NCBI GenBank assembly: GCA_947184155.2
Contig: CAMXCT020003425.1
Coordinates: forward strand, 1 to 64,000
Direction of reading: 5' to 3'
DNA length: 64,000 nt
Origin: Cladocopium goreaui
Lineage: Eukaryota > Sar > Dinophyceae > Suessiales > Symbiodiniaceae
Below are positions 10,790-22,360 of the stretch, in pieces; the first letter of the stretch is position 1, and each line of letters opens with the position of its first letter. The notes under the pieces were generated by a model. The model saw only the letters and a list, made by a program, of their open reading frames with translations. It made no database searches and was not told the origin of the DNA. The translations under genes were made by a program, and so were the position numbers.

Positions 10790-11886
10790 AGTAAACCACA
10801 ATCTTAATGGACACATGGATGAAAAAGGAGTTTGTTATTTGCTAAAAATTAGTTCGATATGGGTTGATTTTTTTTAATGTTGGTCAAATTCTGAAGTTTT
10901 CAGCATACAAAAATTACTCATGGGGATACAACCATGGAATTTTCACCTTGTCAAGACCAGGGTGATATAATTTTATCAATTGTTGGTTGAAGGGTGGACA
11001 TTGGAGATTAACCATCAAGTAATCTTTTCTCAAAATCAGAATTCAACTATTCAACCAATGAACAACATTTTTGTATCGGACTATCATGGGATATCATGGA
11101 AACATAGCCAACAAGCAATGGCAATGTAACCAATCGAACCGATTTTTTTTGTTAGTGGGGGAATCTGCAGGAAGCAATGGAGAGTTTAGTTTAGCCACTC
11201 GAATCGAGGTTTCCTGAGCCGGTTTTCCTCCAAACCTATTGTAGAAGACTAGGGAGTTTTTTTCGCGTATTTAAAGATAACTGGCATTCAACCAATCAAA
11301 AATTGTGATTTAACTCATGAATAATAGATAACAAATGGCAAACATCACACAAAAATGTCGATGCCACCATCAAAAAGAAGGACACATGCTGATTCAACCA
11401 TCAATATTAGAGATTAGATCGTACTATGTGATATTAGGGGGTGAACATTCACGAATCGTGTTATATGGATATATATATATATATGGATGTGTTTGAAAAT
11501 GGGCGGTACTCATAGATGTCCATTTCAGTATATAATTGGTGAAAATGATGAATATGGAATGCATTGGGATACACACCCCCAAAAATTGGGGATGTCAACA
11601 TCAAGCTGATGGTTTAGCAACAACATCAATAGGAAATTATGATTCTTAACCAGGAGAAGCACAGGTTTAGTCGGTTTAGTCTACTAGAACATGGCAAAAA
11701 CATGTTTTACCATGTTATGACCAACATGGACACTGGCGTGCCCGCGATCCTATGCTTCTCATAACTGTTGTCATAATTGGATTTTGAATTGTTGTTTTCG
11801 GATTAGATATGCATACCTCATGAAAGTTCCCATTAAAATCACATTTGTTTATATAATTGGTCATATCATGTTCCATTCTTCATGGT
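10790..11886. other. Long intronic stretch without supported exon
   Basis: I see only short AT runs and dispersed words such as TCAACCATC. No open block combines GC-rich composition with splice sites. Confidence 0.4.
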
Positions 11887-11997
11887 TACCCTCTGGTAAT
11901 TTAAGATAGCTATTGAACATGGCCACTTAATTCGTTGATTTACCTATTAGACATGGTGATTTTCCAGTTTGCAAACTGTAAACGTTTACCAGAGGCT
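11887..11997. repeat. Family A foldback element, degenerate right end
   Basis: The left end is TACCCTCTGGTAATTTAAG; the right end is CCAGAGGCTA. The arms use the AGTTTGCAAACTG variant. Confidence 0.65.
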
Positions 11998-12123
11998 AAC
12001 CACCAATAAGCCATGATTCGCCACTGCTAACCATCATTAACCACTACTAACCACTAAACAAACCACTATTCACCACCAATAACCACCACTACTAACCACA
12101 TGTTTAACCAGCAATAAGCCATG

Positions 12124-12222
12124 CTGGTTGGTGGTTTGGAACATGTTTTTTCCCCAATAGTTGGGATGATGATCCAATCTGACTTTCATATTTTTCAGGG
12201 GGTTGGGTATACCACCATCCAG
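12124..12222. repeat. Family B foldback element
   Basis: Starts CTGGTTGGTGGTTTGG and ends CCACCATCCAG. It is followed by ATCATC/ATTAACC short tandem repeats to about 12306. Confidence 0.7.
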
Positions 12223-12402
12223 ATATATTATCAACCATCAATAATCATCATCATTAACCATCATCATTAACCATCATCATTAACCATCATCATTAACCAT
12301 CATTAACCAATCGTTTATCTTCATCATCGAGCATGAATTCCATCTCCCCATTTTCATCGATTTTAACCACCGACACCCCCGTGGTTCTCGTCGTGTTCCC
12401 AG

Positions 12403-12432
12403 GTGAACGTTGCGGTTTCGGCTGTACCAGCG
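12403..12432 (+). CDS. Micro-exon of Cys-rich repeat gene
   Basis: After TCGTGTTCCCAG the frame opens with GT (phase 1) and reads ERCGFGCTSG, ending on G before GTAGCG. One C-x3-C unit is present. The frame continues open past the donor with NSQTCAKQ, so a longer exon is possible. The strong acceptor and GT donor in the expected phase favour the short form. Confidence 0.5.
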
Positions 12433-14020
12433 GTAGCGGAAACAGCCAGACCTGCGCCAAACAGTTTCTTGATGGAAAAATGAGATGTGCCCAAAAACAA
12501 CGGTGATTCAATGGGATTTATGACTATTTTTGATTTATACCTGAGTTATGATAGTTAAGATAGTTAAGTTTGTTTCTAACTCCAATAATTTGGGTTTGAT
12601 TATATTAGACATGTCTATACTCAAGGGGGTTGTAGACCCAGTTATAATTTTGGGAGCACCACATTGTATCATTTTCTCGTCGTATTGGTCAGTGGATAGG
12701 GCTGATAGGGGTTATCATTAAGCCATAGATTGTGCATAAATGTATACAATTTAATATATATATAGTTATATATATATTATTCAATATAATATTATATATA
12801 TAGATGTATGGCATATAAATATATATACACTATACATATACATATGTGGACAGTCCAATGATATATCAAAGTTCCAATTGTTCACCCAATGAGCCAATCT
12901 TTTTCAAAAGGCCAATTGCGAGTAAGCGTTGCGAGCTCGCTTGGCGCTACAAGGGGATTGCTTCCGAATGCCTGGTAAACATACGCAAAACGATGGAACA
13001 TCACCATATTTTAATAGACAATCACTATTTTTAATGGGTAAATACACTATGGAAAATCACCACTCAATGGGTAAATCCAACGCAATGAACTGGAAAATCA
13101 CCATTTCCAGCTGGGCAAATCATGGCAAATCCACTATGAATTGCCATGAAAAGAAGTTCGCAAACTGTAAACGTGTACCAGAGGGTAACCAGCATCCACA
13201 ATAGCGTACTTGACAAGGTAGGGATACGTTTCCATCACAGTGCAAGAACAACATGTTTCATTGGCAGTGTTTAGCCATCTTCTTGCGGCACCACGGATTC
13301 CAAAGTTAAACCATGTCAGCAGAGAATCAGAAGCCGTCCATCATATTTGATTTACGTTATGTTCAATTTGTTTTATAACGAAGCCAAAATATTGAATAAT
13401 ATGTTGTTTCTTAGAGTCCAGTTCCAAATCAAGATGCAGAAGCACAGACTACTGGCAGACTAGCAGTCCCTGGAAGACACTATCCATTTGGCAGACAAGA
13501 TTAGTGATACCTTTGGTAATCGTGTCAATGGAACATACCAAATGCGGATCTTGATGGGATTATCATTGAACTAAATGGTGGATTTTCCATCAAGCCATGT
13601 TTGATGCTATCACTCCTCTTTAGTTGAATATGCACAAACTCATCCAGTTTGGTCAGTCAATGTCAGTCACAAATCATGCCGATTCCGATTGCAACATAGT
13701 GCAACCCAATGATCGGCTTTCTCAGTACACTAACTGTTACAATCTACAAGCGAAGCATGGAATCAGTTTATTGTAATATATATTTATATACAGTTATATA
13801 TATATATGTATATTACATATGATTGCATACATCAACAATTGGGATTTTAGGGGTGTTCCAAAGCTGTCCATTTAAATATCTTGAATGTATACTTATATGT
13901 CTCTATAGAGATATGACATATACTAAACTACATAGAGAACTATAATTAACAATATAATAAGCACTTTGGGGTTCCAAATCTGTCCCTTGTTTTTTTGGCA
14001 AAGATCGACTTCATTCTCAG

Positions 14021-14128
14021 CCTGCGCCGCTTCAGCCGCCAGGTGCAAGGGCGACGAATGCGGTTCCGGCTGTGTGGGTGGCCTCTGTGCGGCCCAATGC
14101 AATGGACGGAAGTGCGCCTATCAGCTGG
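14021..14128 (+). CDS. Exon of Cys-rich repeat gene, four units
   Basis: The acceptor is ACTTCATTCTCAG. The exon opens CC (phase 1) and reads CAASAARCKGDECGSGCVGG then LCAAQCNGRKCAYQLG. Cys-Gly register is kept across most of its length and GC content is very high. The end is on G before GCGGCC (GC donor), with an equivalent choice one codon later. The reverse strand is also open here, but it lacks the Cys periodicity shared with the other exons. Confidence 0.75.
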
Positions 14129-14387
14129 GCGGCCCAGCACGGAGAAGAGACAGCTGAAAAAAATGAAGATGGGGAGATGGAATTAATATGAATTAATGGG
14201 TTATCGGTGGTTGATAGTGGGTAGTGGTTAGCAATGATCAATAATCATTCATGGTTAATGATGATGAATAGTGATTATGAATGATCAATGCATGGCATGT
14301 GGGCAGCCAACATGGTGAATTTCAGGGAAAATCCATCTAAATTAGATTATTTTTGTTTAATAGATGTTGCAATGTATTATAATTAGT

Positions 14388-14495
14388 CTGGTTGGTGGTT
14401 TGGAACATTTTTTATTTTCCCTAATAAATTGGGAATTTCATCATCCCAACTGACGAACTCATATTTTTCAGGGGGGTAGGTTAACCACCAACCAG
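14388..14495. repeat. Family B foldback element
   Basis: A complete copy starts CTGGTTGGTGGTTTGG and ends ACCACCAACCAG, with the internal TTGGGAATTTCATCATCCCAA stem. Confidence 0.75.
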
Positions 14496-14616
14496 TAATT
14501 TATGTTTTGTCCCTGAAAATGGTCAGCAATATCAGAAAATCCCATGAAAATATCTCACTAACCTGGTGGATTTCAAGCAACAGTCTTGTTTCAACTTTTG
14601 GATTTCACGTGATGGC

Positions 14617-14733
14617 TACCCTCTGGTAATGACGTTTACAGTTTGCGAACTGGAAAATGGCCATTTAGGTCGTGAGTTTTCCCATTGAAAATGGTGATGT
14701 TCCATAGTTTTTTTGTATGTTTGCCAGAGGGTA
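14617..14733. repeat. Family A foldback element
   Basis: Runs from TACCCTCTGGTAATGACG to TTGCCAGAGGGTA; the arms have drifted more than in most copies. Confidence 0.65.
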
Positions 14734-15018
14734 CAAATTGCATGTGGGTGTGTCATAAAATTGGGTCCACCCATAAATTGCTTATGTTAGGTTCATGGGG
14801 AAAAGATGATCAACCAGCTATTTATGGGGTGCCCTATTTTCAGACAAGCCCATATAGCTTCTATCACAAACAGCTGATGGGTGTATAGTTAATGGGACAA
14901 CACCCTGAATCCCAATGATTTTACTGCCTGTAGACAAGATGGGAGTTTCTTAAATTAGGGGTACCTCCCAATCATCCAAAAAATATCCAAAAATTGTTTT
15001 GTTTGTAACAGGCCTCAG

Positions 15019-15063
15019 CCAGATTCACACAAGCTGAATTCAAAGCATCCAATCCACCTGTCG
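15019..15063 (+). CDS. Possible short exon, unknown product
   Basis: After CAGGCCTCAG the frame opens CC (phase 1) and reads RFTQAEFKASNPPVG, ending on G before GCAAAC (GC donor). It matches the phase rule of the neighbours, but it has no Cys and only average base composition. Confidence 0.3.
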
Positions 15064-15354
15064 GCAAACAAACTGTTGGATCCACAGATTGTGTTCATGT
15101 TTAGTACAATGTCATGTTTCGATCCACATCAAAAGCCGGAACTCATTGACTGTGCACCCTCAAGTGTGTACATCCACAGCCCCATGAACTAACATAGACC
15201 CTGAAAATCTATAGGAATGTAATTGATGGGTGAACTAAAAGCTCACAATTCCCATGAATTACATTCCCATTATTTACATCAATTACATTCCTATATATCT
15301 ATAGGATTCTATAGGTACTGTTTTTTACATTCCCATTCCCATGGTACCTTGGGG

Positions 15355-15540
15355 GTATATATATATAATAAAATATAATAAAATATAATAAATATAATAA
15401 ATATAATAAATATTAATATATATATATTATATATAATAAATATAATAAATATAATAAATATTAATATATATATATATAATAAATATAATAAATATAATAA
15501 ATATAATAAATATTAATAGATATTAATATATATAATCCTA
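15355..15540. repeat. ATAATAAAT microsatellite
   Basis: Runs of AATATAATAA units and interspersed TATATATA blocks; no coding potential. Confidence 0.85.
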
Positions 15541-15652
15541 TATATGTATATATCTAATATTATTTATATCATCAATCTGTTTTGTTGAACGAATGTCATC
15601 TGCCAAGCCGCGGTCCCGTCGGTCCCCGCTGGTGCCGCCTGTGCCATCTCAG

Positions 15653-15687
15653 GTGTTCCGGAGTGAACGGGGACTGCCTGGGGATGG
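15653..15687 (+). CDS. Candidate micro-exon of Cys-rich repeat gene
   Basis: The Cys frame reads CHLRCSGVNGDCLGMG around the acceptor GCCATCTCAG. C-x3-C-x-G is present if the block starts upstream, for example after CTGCCAAG at 15607. Both acceptors give phase 2, unlike the preceding exons, so the join is uncertain. The block 15600-15700 is clearly GC-rich among AT repeats. Confidence 0.4.
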
Positions 15688-16019
15688 GCGAAACGGTTCC
15701 AACTGGGCGAAGACGTTTTACTGTTAAAATTGGTGATATCTCATTTTCTTTCATATACTTTCATATACTACTTTTATAATTCGAATACCAGATTCTAACT
15801 AGCTTACAACATAGTTATTTACAGGGTATCTCAGATTAAATATGCGTATATATATACATATATATAATCAAAGGAAGTTGGGAAGCAATACTTCCGAGTT
15901 ACGAATGACTTTTACTTGACGGAATTGACTATGATGAAGGGTGGTGCGCGAGTGAGACTTGACCTTGATGAAGGGTGGTGTGAGACTTTTACACTACATA
16001 ACAGTACATCAGAAAAGAA

Positions 16020-16265
16020 CTGACTTTGATGAAGGGTGGTGTGAGACTTTACACTACATAACAATACATCAGAAAAGAAACTGACTTTGATGAAGGGTGG
16101 TGTGAGACTTTACACTACATAACAATACATCAGGAAAGAACTGACTTTGATGAAGGGTGGTGTGAGACTTTACACTACATAACAATACATCAGGAAAGAA
16201 CTGACTTTGATGAAGGGTGGTGTGAGACTTTACACTACATAACAATACATCAGGAAAGAACTGAC
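16020..16265. repeat. 60-bp tandem repeat, four copies
   Basis: The unit contains TGACTTTGATGAAGGGTGG and TTTACACTACATAACAATAC. Copies at about 16080, 16140 and 16200 are nearly identical. Because 60 is a multiple of three, long frames stay open on the reverse strand; I do not treat these as genes. Confidence 0.85.
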
Positions 16266-16433
16266 CTTGACGAAGGGTGGTGTTCCTTCTATGCGTTTTG
16301 CAACAATGCTGCAGTTCCTGAAGGGAAGTGGTGAAGACGGGAAGTGATGATGAAGGGGAGTGGTGACGCAGGGAAGTGGTGAGGAAGGGAAGTGGTGAAG
16401 AAGGGAAGTGATGATGAAGGGGAGTGGTGCATG

Positions 16434-17437
16434 ATGTTGCAAGGGCTCTGTTTTGGGGAGGAAGCCGGAGCACGAAACCTTGTGTTTTTCCGTGTAAAGT
16501 GGCTGCAGGCGACGATGAAAGGTACCTCGTCTGTGCGACGGGTGCGGCTGCGGTCGTTCCGGACGCGATTGGTTCCTTCTAATTCTATGTGTTTTGCAAC
16601 AAGTGGTTATTCCTGTGGTGTAGTTCTATGCGTTTCCTGAAACTGTGGTTGCAGATCGCATTGTAATGGCTGCATGAATGTTGCATGGGCTCTGTTTTGG
16701 GGAGGGAGCCGGAGCACGAAACCTTGTGTTTTTCCGTGTAAAGTGGCTGCAGGCGACGATGAAAGGTACCTCGTGTGTGCGACGGGTGCGGCTGCGGTCG
16801 TTCCGGACGCGATTGGTTCCTTCTATGTGTTTTGCAACAAGTGGTTGTTCCTGTGGTGTAGTTCTATGCGTTTCCTGAAGCTGTGGTTGCAGATCGCATT
16901 GTAATGGCTGCATGAATGTTGCATGGGCTATGTTTTGGGGAGGAAGCCGGAGCACGAAACCTTGTGTTTTTCTGTGTAAAGTGGCTGCAGGGGACGATGA
17001 AAGGTACCTCGTGTGTGCGACGGGTGCGGCTGCGGTCGTTCCGGACGCGATTGGTTCCTTCTCCTTCTATGTGTTTTGCAACAAGTGGTTGTTCCTGTGG
17101 TGTAGTTCTATGCGTTTCCTGAAACTGTGGTTGCAGATCGCATTGTAATGGCTGCATGAATGTTGCATGGGCTATGTTTTGGGGAGGAAGCCGGAGCACG
17201 AAACCTTGTGTTTTTCCGTGTAAAGTGGCTGCAGGCGACGATGAAAGGTACCTCGTGTGTGCGACGGGTGTGGCTGCGGTCGTTCCGGACGCGATTGGTT
17301 CCTTCTATGTGTTTTGCAACAAGTGGTTGTTCCTGTGGTGTAGTTCTATGCGTTTCCTGAAACTGTGGTTGCAGATCGCATTGTAATGGCTGCATGAATG
17401 TTGCATGGGCTATGTTTTGGGGAGGAAGCCGGAGCAC
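16434..17437. repeat. 238/244-bp tandem repeat, four full copies plus a fragment
   Basis: Copies start near 16434, 16678, 16916, 17160 and 17398 (the last truncated). Lengths alternate between 244 and 238 because of a six-base insertion (TCTAAT or TCTCCT) after GGTTCCTTC. The unit is unusually GC-rich. In each copy a phase-1 frame follows GTGGCTGCAG and reads DDERYLVCATG (copy one DDERYLVCATG at 16509-16541), ending on G before GTGCGG. Each unit could therefore be a duplicated exon with its intron. A longer frame, about 76 codons and ending LKLWLQIAL, is also conserved in each. Confidence 0.8.
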
Positions 17438-17879
17438 GACTCTACGCCTTTTGGCATGTAGAAGAATCGACATGAGTTACGCTCAACCTTGCTAATGTGC
17501 AGAAGCGCCGAGATAAGTTGAAAGTAGGTCCAACGCATGAGAAAGTTTGAGCTGCGCTCAGATGACATGAAAATAGCCAAGAAGAACGTAGCTGACATAT
17601 GGGAAGACGTGAAACCAGATGAAATGAGCTCAGATGTGAAGTGTGAAGGGTGCAATGTGATGTGTGAGGAAAGTGCTTGCTTCACGTTGCATTGCACCGG
17701 GGACGCGCGCAGGTCATGTTCTTGGACAACAACATTGCAACAGCTTCGCACAAAGCACGCACGCACGGGCCTGGCTGGCGCACTGCGCATGCAAGTTCCT
17801 TTGTAGTAGTACTGGGAAGTGATTCATGAAAGCTTAGATGACATATGAGAAGAGATGAGATGAGAAGAGCTCAGCTGGG

Positions 17880-18150
17880 ACAAGGTGAGAAGAGCTCAGA
17901 TGAGATGAAGGGTGCAGTGTGAAGTGTGGGGCAAGAAGAGTGCAGTGTGAAGTGTGGAGTGTGAAATATGAAGTGTGGAGTGTGAAGTGTGGAGTGTGGA
18001 GTGTGAAGTGTGAAGTGTTGACTGCGAAGGGTGCAGTGTGAAGTGTGAAGAGTGTGGAGTGTGAAGTGCGAAGAGTGCAGTGTGAAGAGTGCAGTGTGAA
18101 GTGTGCAGTGTGGAGTGTGAAGACTGTCAAGTGTGAAGTGTGAAGTGGAG
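17880..18150. repeat. GTGTGAAGTGTGGA degenerate microsatellite
   Basis: About 270 bases of ten-base units close to AGTGTGAAGT. Upstream, 17600-17900 contains diverged pieces of the same words with GAGCTCAGATGA. Confidence 0.85.
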
Positions 18151-18458
18151 CTTCAAATGTGACATGTGAAACAAGACACCAGTTTCGCAGAGTGCACGCA
18201 CGCACAACAAAAAATGTCAACACAGCAAACCCAGCCAAACTCAACGGGTCAAACGACTTGACCGCTACTGCTATTAATTACAATCTGTTTTAGGAACCAC
18301 TCATTTCAAGACATTATATTGTGTATATATATATACACGCATATTATATAATATATATATATATGTAAATACCAGTAGTACCCGCACGAGGCGGGGCGGA
18401 AGTTGCCTTCAAAAAAAATATATATATATATAAGACCTTTCTCATCTATAGAACTTGC

Positions 18459-18776
18459 ATGCCAAGCGCTAGCCAAGCCCTTGACTTTGCTTGCATGGAG
18501 GATTTGAGCCTGACAGAGCTTTGGGCAAGTTTGCCTAAGCTTGTCCGCCTCTCCTTCGGCGATGATTCTGGTCAGGCGCCGCAATCTGAGGCACTTGCGC
18601 ACCTCTTTGCAGACGAGGCTGATCTACGTGAGGGTCTCCAGGCATTAGGTGCTGCCTCACCTGACGTGGTGCAGACTTTCTTTTTGATACAGCAGTGGGC
18701 AACACTCATGGCCGAGCGAGTGCGGAAACGCCGTGTGCTCCTTTACCCTGAAACGAGTGAAATGAATGGTTCCTAG
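18459..18776 (+). CDS. 105-codon open frame, unknown product
   Basis: The frame starts MPSASQALDFACMEDLSLTE and runs to TAG. It is GC-rich, with Leu as CTT/CTG/CTC/TTG, many Ala and Glu residues, and amphipathic segments such as DLREGLQALGAASPDVVQ. A basic patch, ERVRKRRVLLYP, precedes the end. An acceptor CATCTATAG lies just upstream (phase 2), so it may be an exon rather than an intact small gene. There is no Cys repeat. Composition and length make coding origin likely; the function is unknown. A retrocopied fragment is an alternative. Confidence 0.55.
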   Translation: MPSASQALDFACMEDLSLTELWASLPKLVRLSFGDDSGQAPQSEALAHLFADEADLREGLQALGAASPDVVQTFFLIQQWATLMAERVRKRRVLLYPETSEMNGS

Positions 18777-18842
18777 AGCACCTCATGGTCATCACAAATT
18801 TCCCCATCCATTTCCATAATTCATCTGGTCAATGGGAATTCC

Positions 18843-18955
18843 AGGATCCTAAAGTGGAGGTACTGTACCATATTTTTGGCCATATTTTGTGGGTATATTC
18901 CCTTACATAGGCCTAAAAACTAGGCCTTATATATGGTAGGTACCTCCAATCAATC
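18843..18955. repeat. Family C foldback element
   Basis: Left arm AGGATCCTAAAGTGGAGG and right arm ATATATGGTAGGTACCTCC, with CATAGGCCTAAAAACTAGGC at the centre. Confidence 0.7.
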
Positions 18956-19275
18956 GGTTCCTGAAATGGCCATTGGTCTGGTGAAAATCCCACGATTCCT
19001 GCATCCTCCAAGCCTATAAATTCAAGATGTTCCATGGGATTTTACCCCGTGTTGTCCCTATTTTTTCATGCGGAAAGTGGAACTTCCATTGTCTAACCCG
19101 TGCAAACTCGGAAAATTCGATCAGATTCCCTAATTTTTTGGCTTAAAAAAATATCAGGACACATGTTTCACATATGTTTCACATATGTTTTTCACGTATG
19201 TTTCACATATGTTTCATGGAAACTCACAATCTCTCCCCAATGTTTTCCTGGAGATTGTCTGTCGAGGAGCAGCAG

Positions 19276-19324
19276 GCCTGTGGTTCCGAATGTGTTGGAG
19301 CCCTCTGTGCTGCCAAGTGCACAG
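19276..19324 (+). CDS. Exon of Cys-rich repeat gene
   Basis: The block reads ACGSECVGALCAAKCTG, two nine-residue units, and ends on G before GTTCCT (phase 1). The repeat is unmistakable, but every nearby acceptor gives phase 0 or 2, for example after GAGCAGCAG. The 5' boundary is therefore open; the exon may begin further upstream in the same frame. Confidence 0.65.
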
Positions 19325-19392
19325 GTTCCTCGATCGATGGGTGTCTGAGGTGAGAAGTAGACTTGTCGAGTGGCTCTCGGATTGGTTAAGTG

Positions 19393-19490
19393 CTTGGTGG
19401 CTCATCCCACGAATTGTAAGTGGGTTATAACCCCAATTATAAGTGGATTAACCCTACTTATCCCATTATAAGTGGATGAGCCACCAAGTA
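19393..19490. repeat. Family D foldback element
   Basis: The left arm CTTGGTGGCTCATCCCACG pairs with GGATGAGCCACCAAG. The interior has GGGTTATAACCCC and TTAACCCTACTTATCCCAT. Confidence 0.75.
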
Positions 19491-20234
19491 AGCCCCATAT
19501 TTTCTGGGAAAATCGATGGAAAATCTGCTGAAGATGTTCCCAACGAATCCAGCTTGGCAGTTTGATGTTTAATCTGATAAATAGAGCACCTCAGTCGAAT
19601 AAGTGGAATTATCCACGGAATACTCATATAAAACAATGGAATTCCTCATTATATTCAATAGCATCCCACATGCTTGCTATGTGGGGCCCCCCAGTGGCAT
19701 TTCTTGGTTTATATCTTTAACCATTTGAAACCCCATGAATACCGTAAGGAGGTATGTTCACCAACTTAGCTATCGCTTGGGGGCCCCACTGTGTACTCAG
19801 CTAAGATTGCTGGTTGGTTGCTGTTCATCGCAAAAAATACTGCTAGATGTTCATTGCTGATTCAAGCAATCCATTTGACCGGTTGATGGAGGGATCAACA
19901 GACGTGGAAGCGCAGTTCCAGCTATAAGTGGATATATATAATTACATATATATATAGCCATAGGTATAGGGGTTATATCCCAATTTATGGGGTTTTAATC
20001 CCATGGTTACAGCCTTTGTAACTTCAACTGCACAGCCAAGAGACATTGTCATTTACAGGTGACTGGTACACGATAGTGATGGGGCTTTTTAACTAAAGAG
20101 AAGGGTTTCAAATGCTTTGTGTCGCAATAAAAACATTAGTGCTGAGTCAATCTTGGATGGCTACTTTAGGACTTTAATCTGCTTCTAAATTGACCACCAC
20201 CATTTGCATTTCATTTGCTGACGAATTTGCTCAG

Positions 20235-20297
20235 GTGCTGAGTGCGCGAAGGGTTGCAAGGGCGACTTCTGTGGAAAGGAATGCAGTGGAACTTCCG
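20235..20297 (+). CDS. Exon of Cys-rich repeat gene
   Basis: Acceptor AATTTGCTCAG; the exon opens GT (phase 1), reads AECAKGCKGDFCGKECSG then TS, and ends on G before GTGCCG (phase 1). It has two complete nine-residue units with conserved Cys and Gly. Both splice sites are canonical GT-AG, which makes this one of the best-defined exons in the window. Confidence 0.8.
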
Positions 20298-20729
20298 GTG
20301 CCGGTCCCAGGGGAAAGCAAGGGAACCTTGGTGTCGAAATAGTCCAAGAAACCCTGGGATCATGCTGAAAAAATGCGGGAAGTCGCAGGGAACCATACAA
20401 TGGGAATACAATGGGAGTAATGACAGGGGATTGACGGGGATTGTATGAGTATACCCTGAACGTCAAAGGACTCGTTTTAATTGTACCCACCATAGCAGTG
20501 ATAACTGACAAGTAAATGAGGGCTAAAATGTGTCATAGGGAATTTCTAGAATAAAACCATCAAGAAATGGATTTAAGATGATTTAAGTCCCCAAATTGGG
20601 GCTTTGAGGTCAACAGCAGCAGTTTCAGCAGCAAAACCTGCGAATTACATTGTCATGAGGGTTCTAATCTGAAACTGATTCAACGAGAAAAAAAGGGGAT
20701 TTGGCCAGCGAATGTTAGGGTTTACGCAG

Positions 20730-20819
20730 GATATAAGCGACAATTGCTTGATGGAGGTCGGAATTCTCATCTACCAATTTACCAGGACGTCATCGACCAC
20801 ATGCAGTGGGCTTTGTTGG
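20730..20819 (+). CDS. Candidate exon, unknown product
   Basis: After GGGTTTACGCAG the frame opens GA (phase 1), reads YKRQLLDGGRNSHLPIYQDV then IDHMQWALL, and ends on G before GTGAGC, a near-consensus donor. An alternative in-phase acceptor lies at 20708. There is no Cys repeat. It is placed between two clear Cys-rich exons and keeps their phase, so I infer it belongs to the same transcript. Confidence 0.5.
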
Positions 20820-21633
20820 GTGAGCTTCACATCAGGGCCTCGATTACTGGGGCCTTTACTGGGCTCATGACCAGCATCTTTGTCCACGGGCGCAAGCGCC
20901 CAACAAAGCTCTCGACTGTGATATCCCCCAAAAAAATATGCCACGAGAATCTACACGAAGCTTCCCGTGTTTGATCCATTTTTTTGTGGTGAAACCTTGA
21001 ACTGGAAAACTGAAAAGAAAGAAGTGTATTGACATGAAAGTGTTGTTGGACCAGCTCAGATGGGTTCAAAATGAAATCATCCAGCTTTGATGGCCGTATC
21101 TTATGAAGGGGTTGCCCTCATCAATGCCATATGGGTTTAGTGACCCCTTAGCTAGTTCGGGGGCGCCCTTTGGCTTCCATGAAGATTTTGGGGCAACTCG
21201 GAAATGCAGTGGTCTAAAACCCCATTAATGCAACCCATTTAAAAAGTCTCATGATTTTCCATTAAGCAATCCGGGTTATACTATAGGTACTACCTTACCT
21301 ATGCTTATACTAATGATGAACTATGGTTTTATATATCGTTGATACACTGTGCATATCTGTACATATATGATCACATGTTATTGTTCTATATTGTTCTATA
21401 TTGTTGTCGATTGCTATTGATTGCTAATGTATCTATATTTTGCCTATAGTTATAACTATTGTTATCTATATCTATCTATACACATCTATCTATATCTATC
21501 TACATTATGCCATAAATGCTCCAAAACATATATATATATATGCATATATAGTTACCTACGGAATATTATGATCATACCCCAGGAAGGTTTCCCGTTTCAA
21601 GTGCCATCGCTTTCTCGATTTGTTTCGCGAGAG

Positions 21634-21711
21634 GTGCGAAGTCCCACTGCGCCGCCGGCTGCGTCGGCCGACGCTGCGCTGCCAAGTGCAAAGGACGCTG
21701 CTGGGAAGATG
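21634..21711 (+). CDS. Exon of Cys-rich repeat gene
   Basis: The acceptor is TTGTTTCGCGAGAG, purine-rich at its end. The exon opens GT (phase 1), reads HCAAGCVGRRCAAKCKGRCW, and ends on G before GTAGGA (phase 1). It carries three Cys-Gly units with a basic character. GC content is about two thirds, in sharp contrast to flanks with AT repeats. Confidence 0.75.
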
Positions 21712-21855
21712 GTAGGATGAAACCAGGGCATGGATATGCACTGTTTTTTCAAAATAAACGTTGAAAGCTTCAGATGCAAGGTTGTTGGGATGATGCTGAA
21801 AAAATGTTTTTTCGAAAAAAACATGGAGATAGTTACAATATTACAATTACCTTAC

Positions 21856-21960
21856 CTGGTTGGTGGTCTGGAACATGACTTTTATTTGTCCATTTCATAT
21901 AGGGATAATCCTTCTCATTGACTTTAATATTTTTTCAAGATGGCTAAAACCACCAACCAG
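21856..21960. repeat. Family B foldback element, short-interior variant
   Basis: Starts CTGGTTGGTGGTCTGG and ends ACCACCAACCAG. The interior is of the GGGATAATCC...CAAGATGGCT type, shared with copies at 26058, 28011, 37379, 54012 and 56108. Confidence 0.75.
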
Positions 21961-22159
21961 TTTCCTATGGTTACACTAACTGGTGTTACCTATTGTACAC
22001 ATATATATATATACACACAAAATGTATGTGTATATATATATACAGTATATACCATAGGTAACAAAAACTTTAACCATAGGTAATAACTATATGTATAATG
22101 TATATAGGTGAGTATAACTGTAGCAATATACATATATATTGTAACAACATTTAAATATG

Positions 22160-22360
22160 TGGAGGGCGGGCCAGACCGCGAGGCCCCGGAGCTATTATGA
22201 AATACCAGTTCGTATGTTTAAATGTAGTTACCGTATGTTTAAATGAATTGTATTCCGTATGTTTAAATGGCTGGGCGGGCCAAGGAAAACCTTCCCGGAG
22301 GTAGTCTAAAATACCAGTTCGTATATTTTAAAGTCCGTATATTTAAATGTAGTTACCGTA
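22160..22360. repeat. Direct and inverted repeats with GTATGTTTAAATG
   Basis: GTATGTTTAAATG occurs three times, with a GTATATTTAAATG variant. The pair GGGCGGGCCAGACC and GGGCGGGCCAAGG precedes AATACCAGTTCGTAT in both halves. This is probably a local duplication of about 150 bases. Confidence 0.5.

Noticed and set aside
16069..17473. Reverse-strand frames of 109-134 codons over the tandem arrays
   Set aside because: Periods divisible by three keep frames open. The + strand of the same units has the better splice signals.
17537..17806. 89-codon frame with several Cys
   Set aside because: Much of it is built from the GTGAAGTGTG/GAGCTCAGATGA words of the adjoining microsatellite, and the Cys are not in the nine-residue register.
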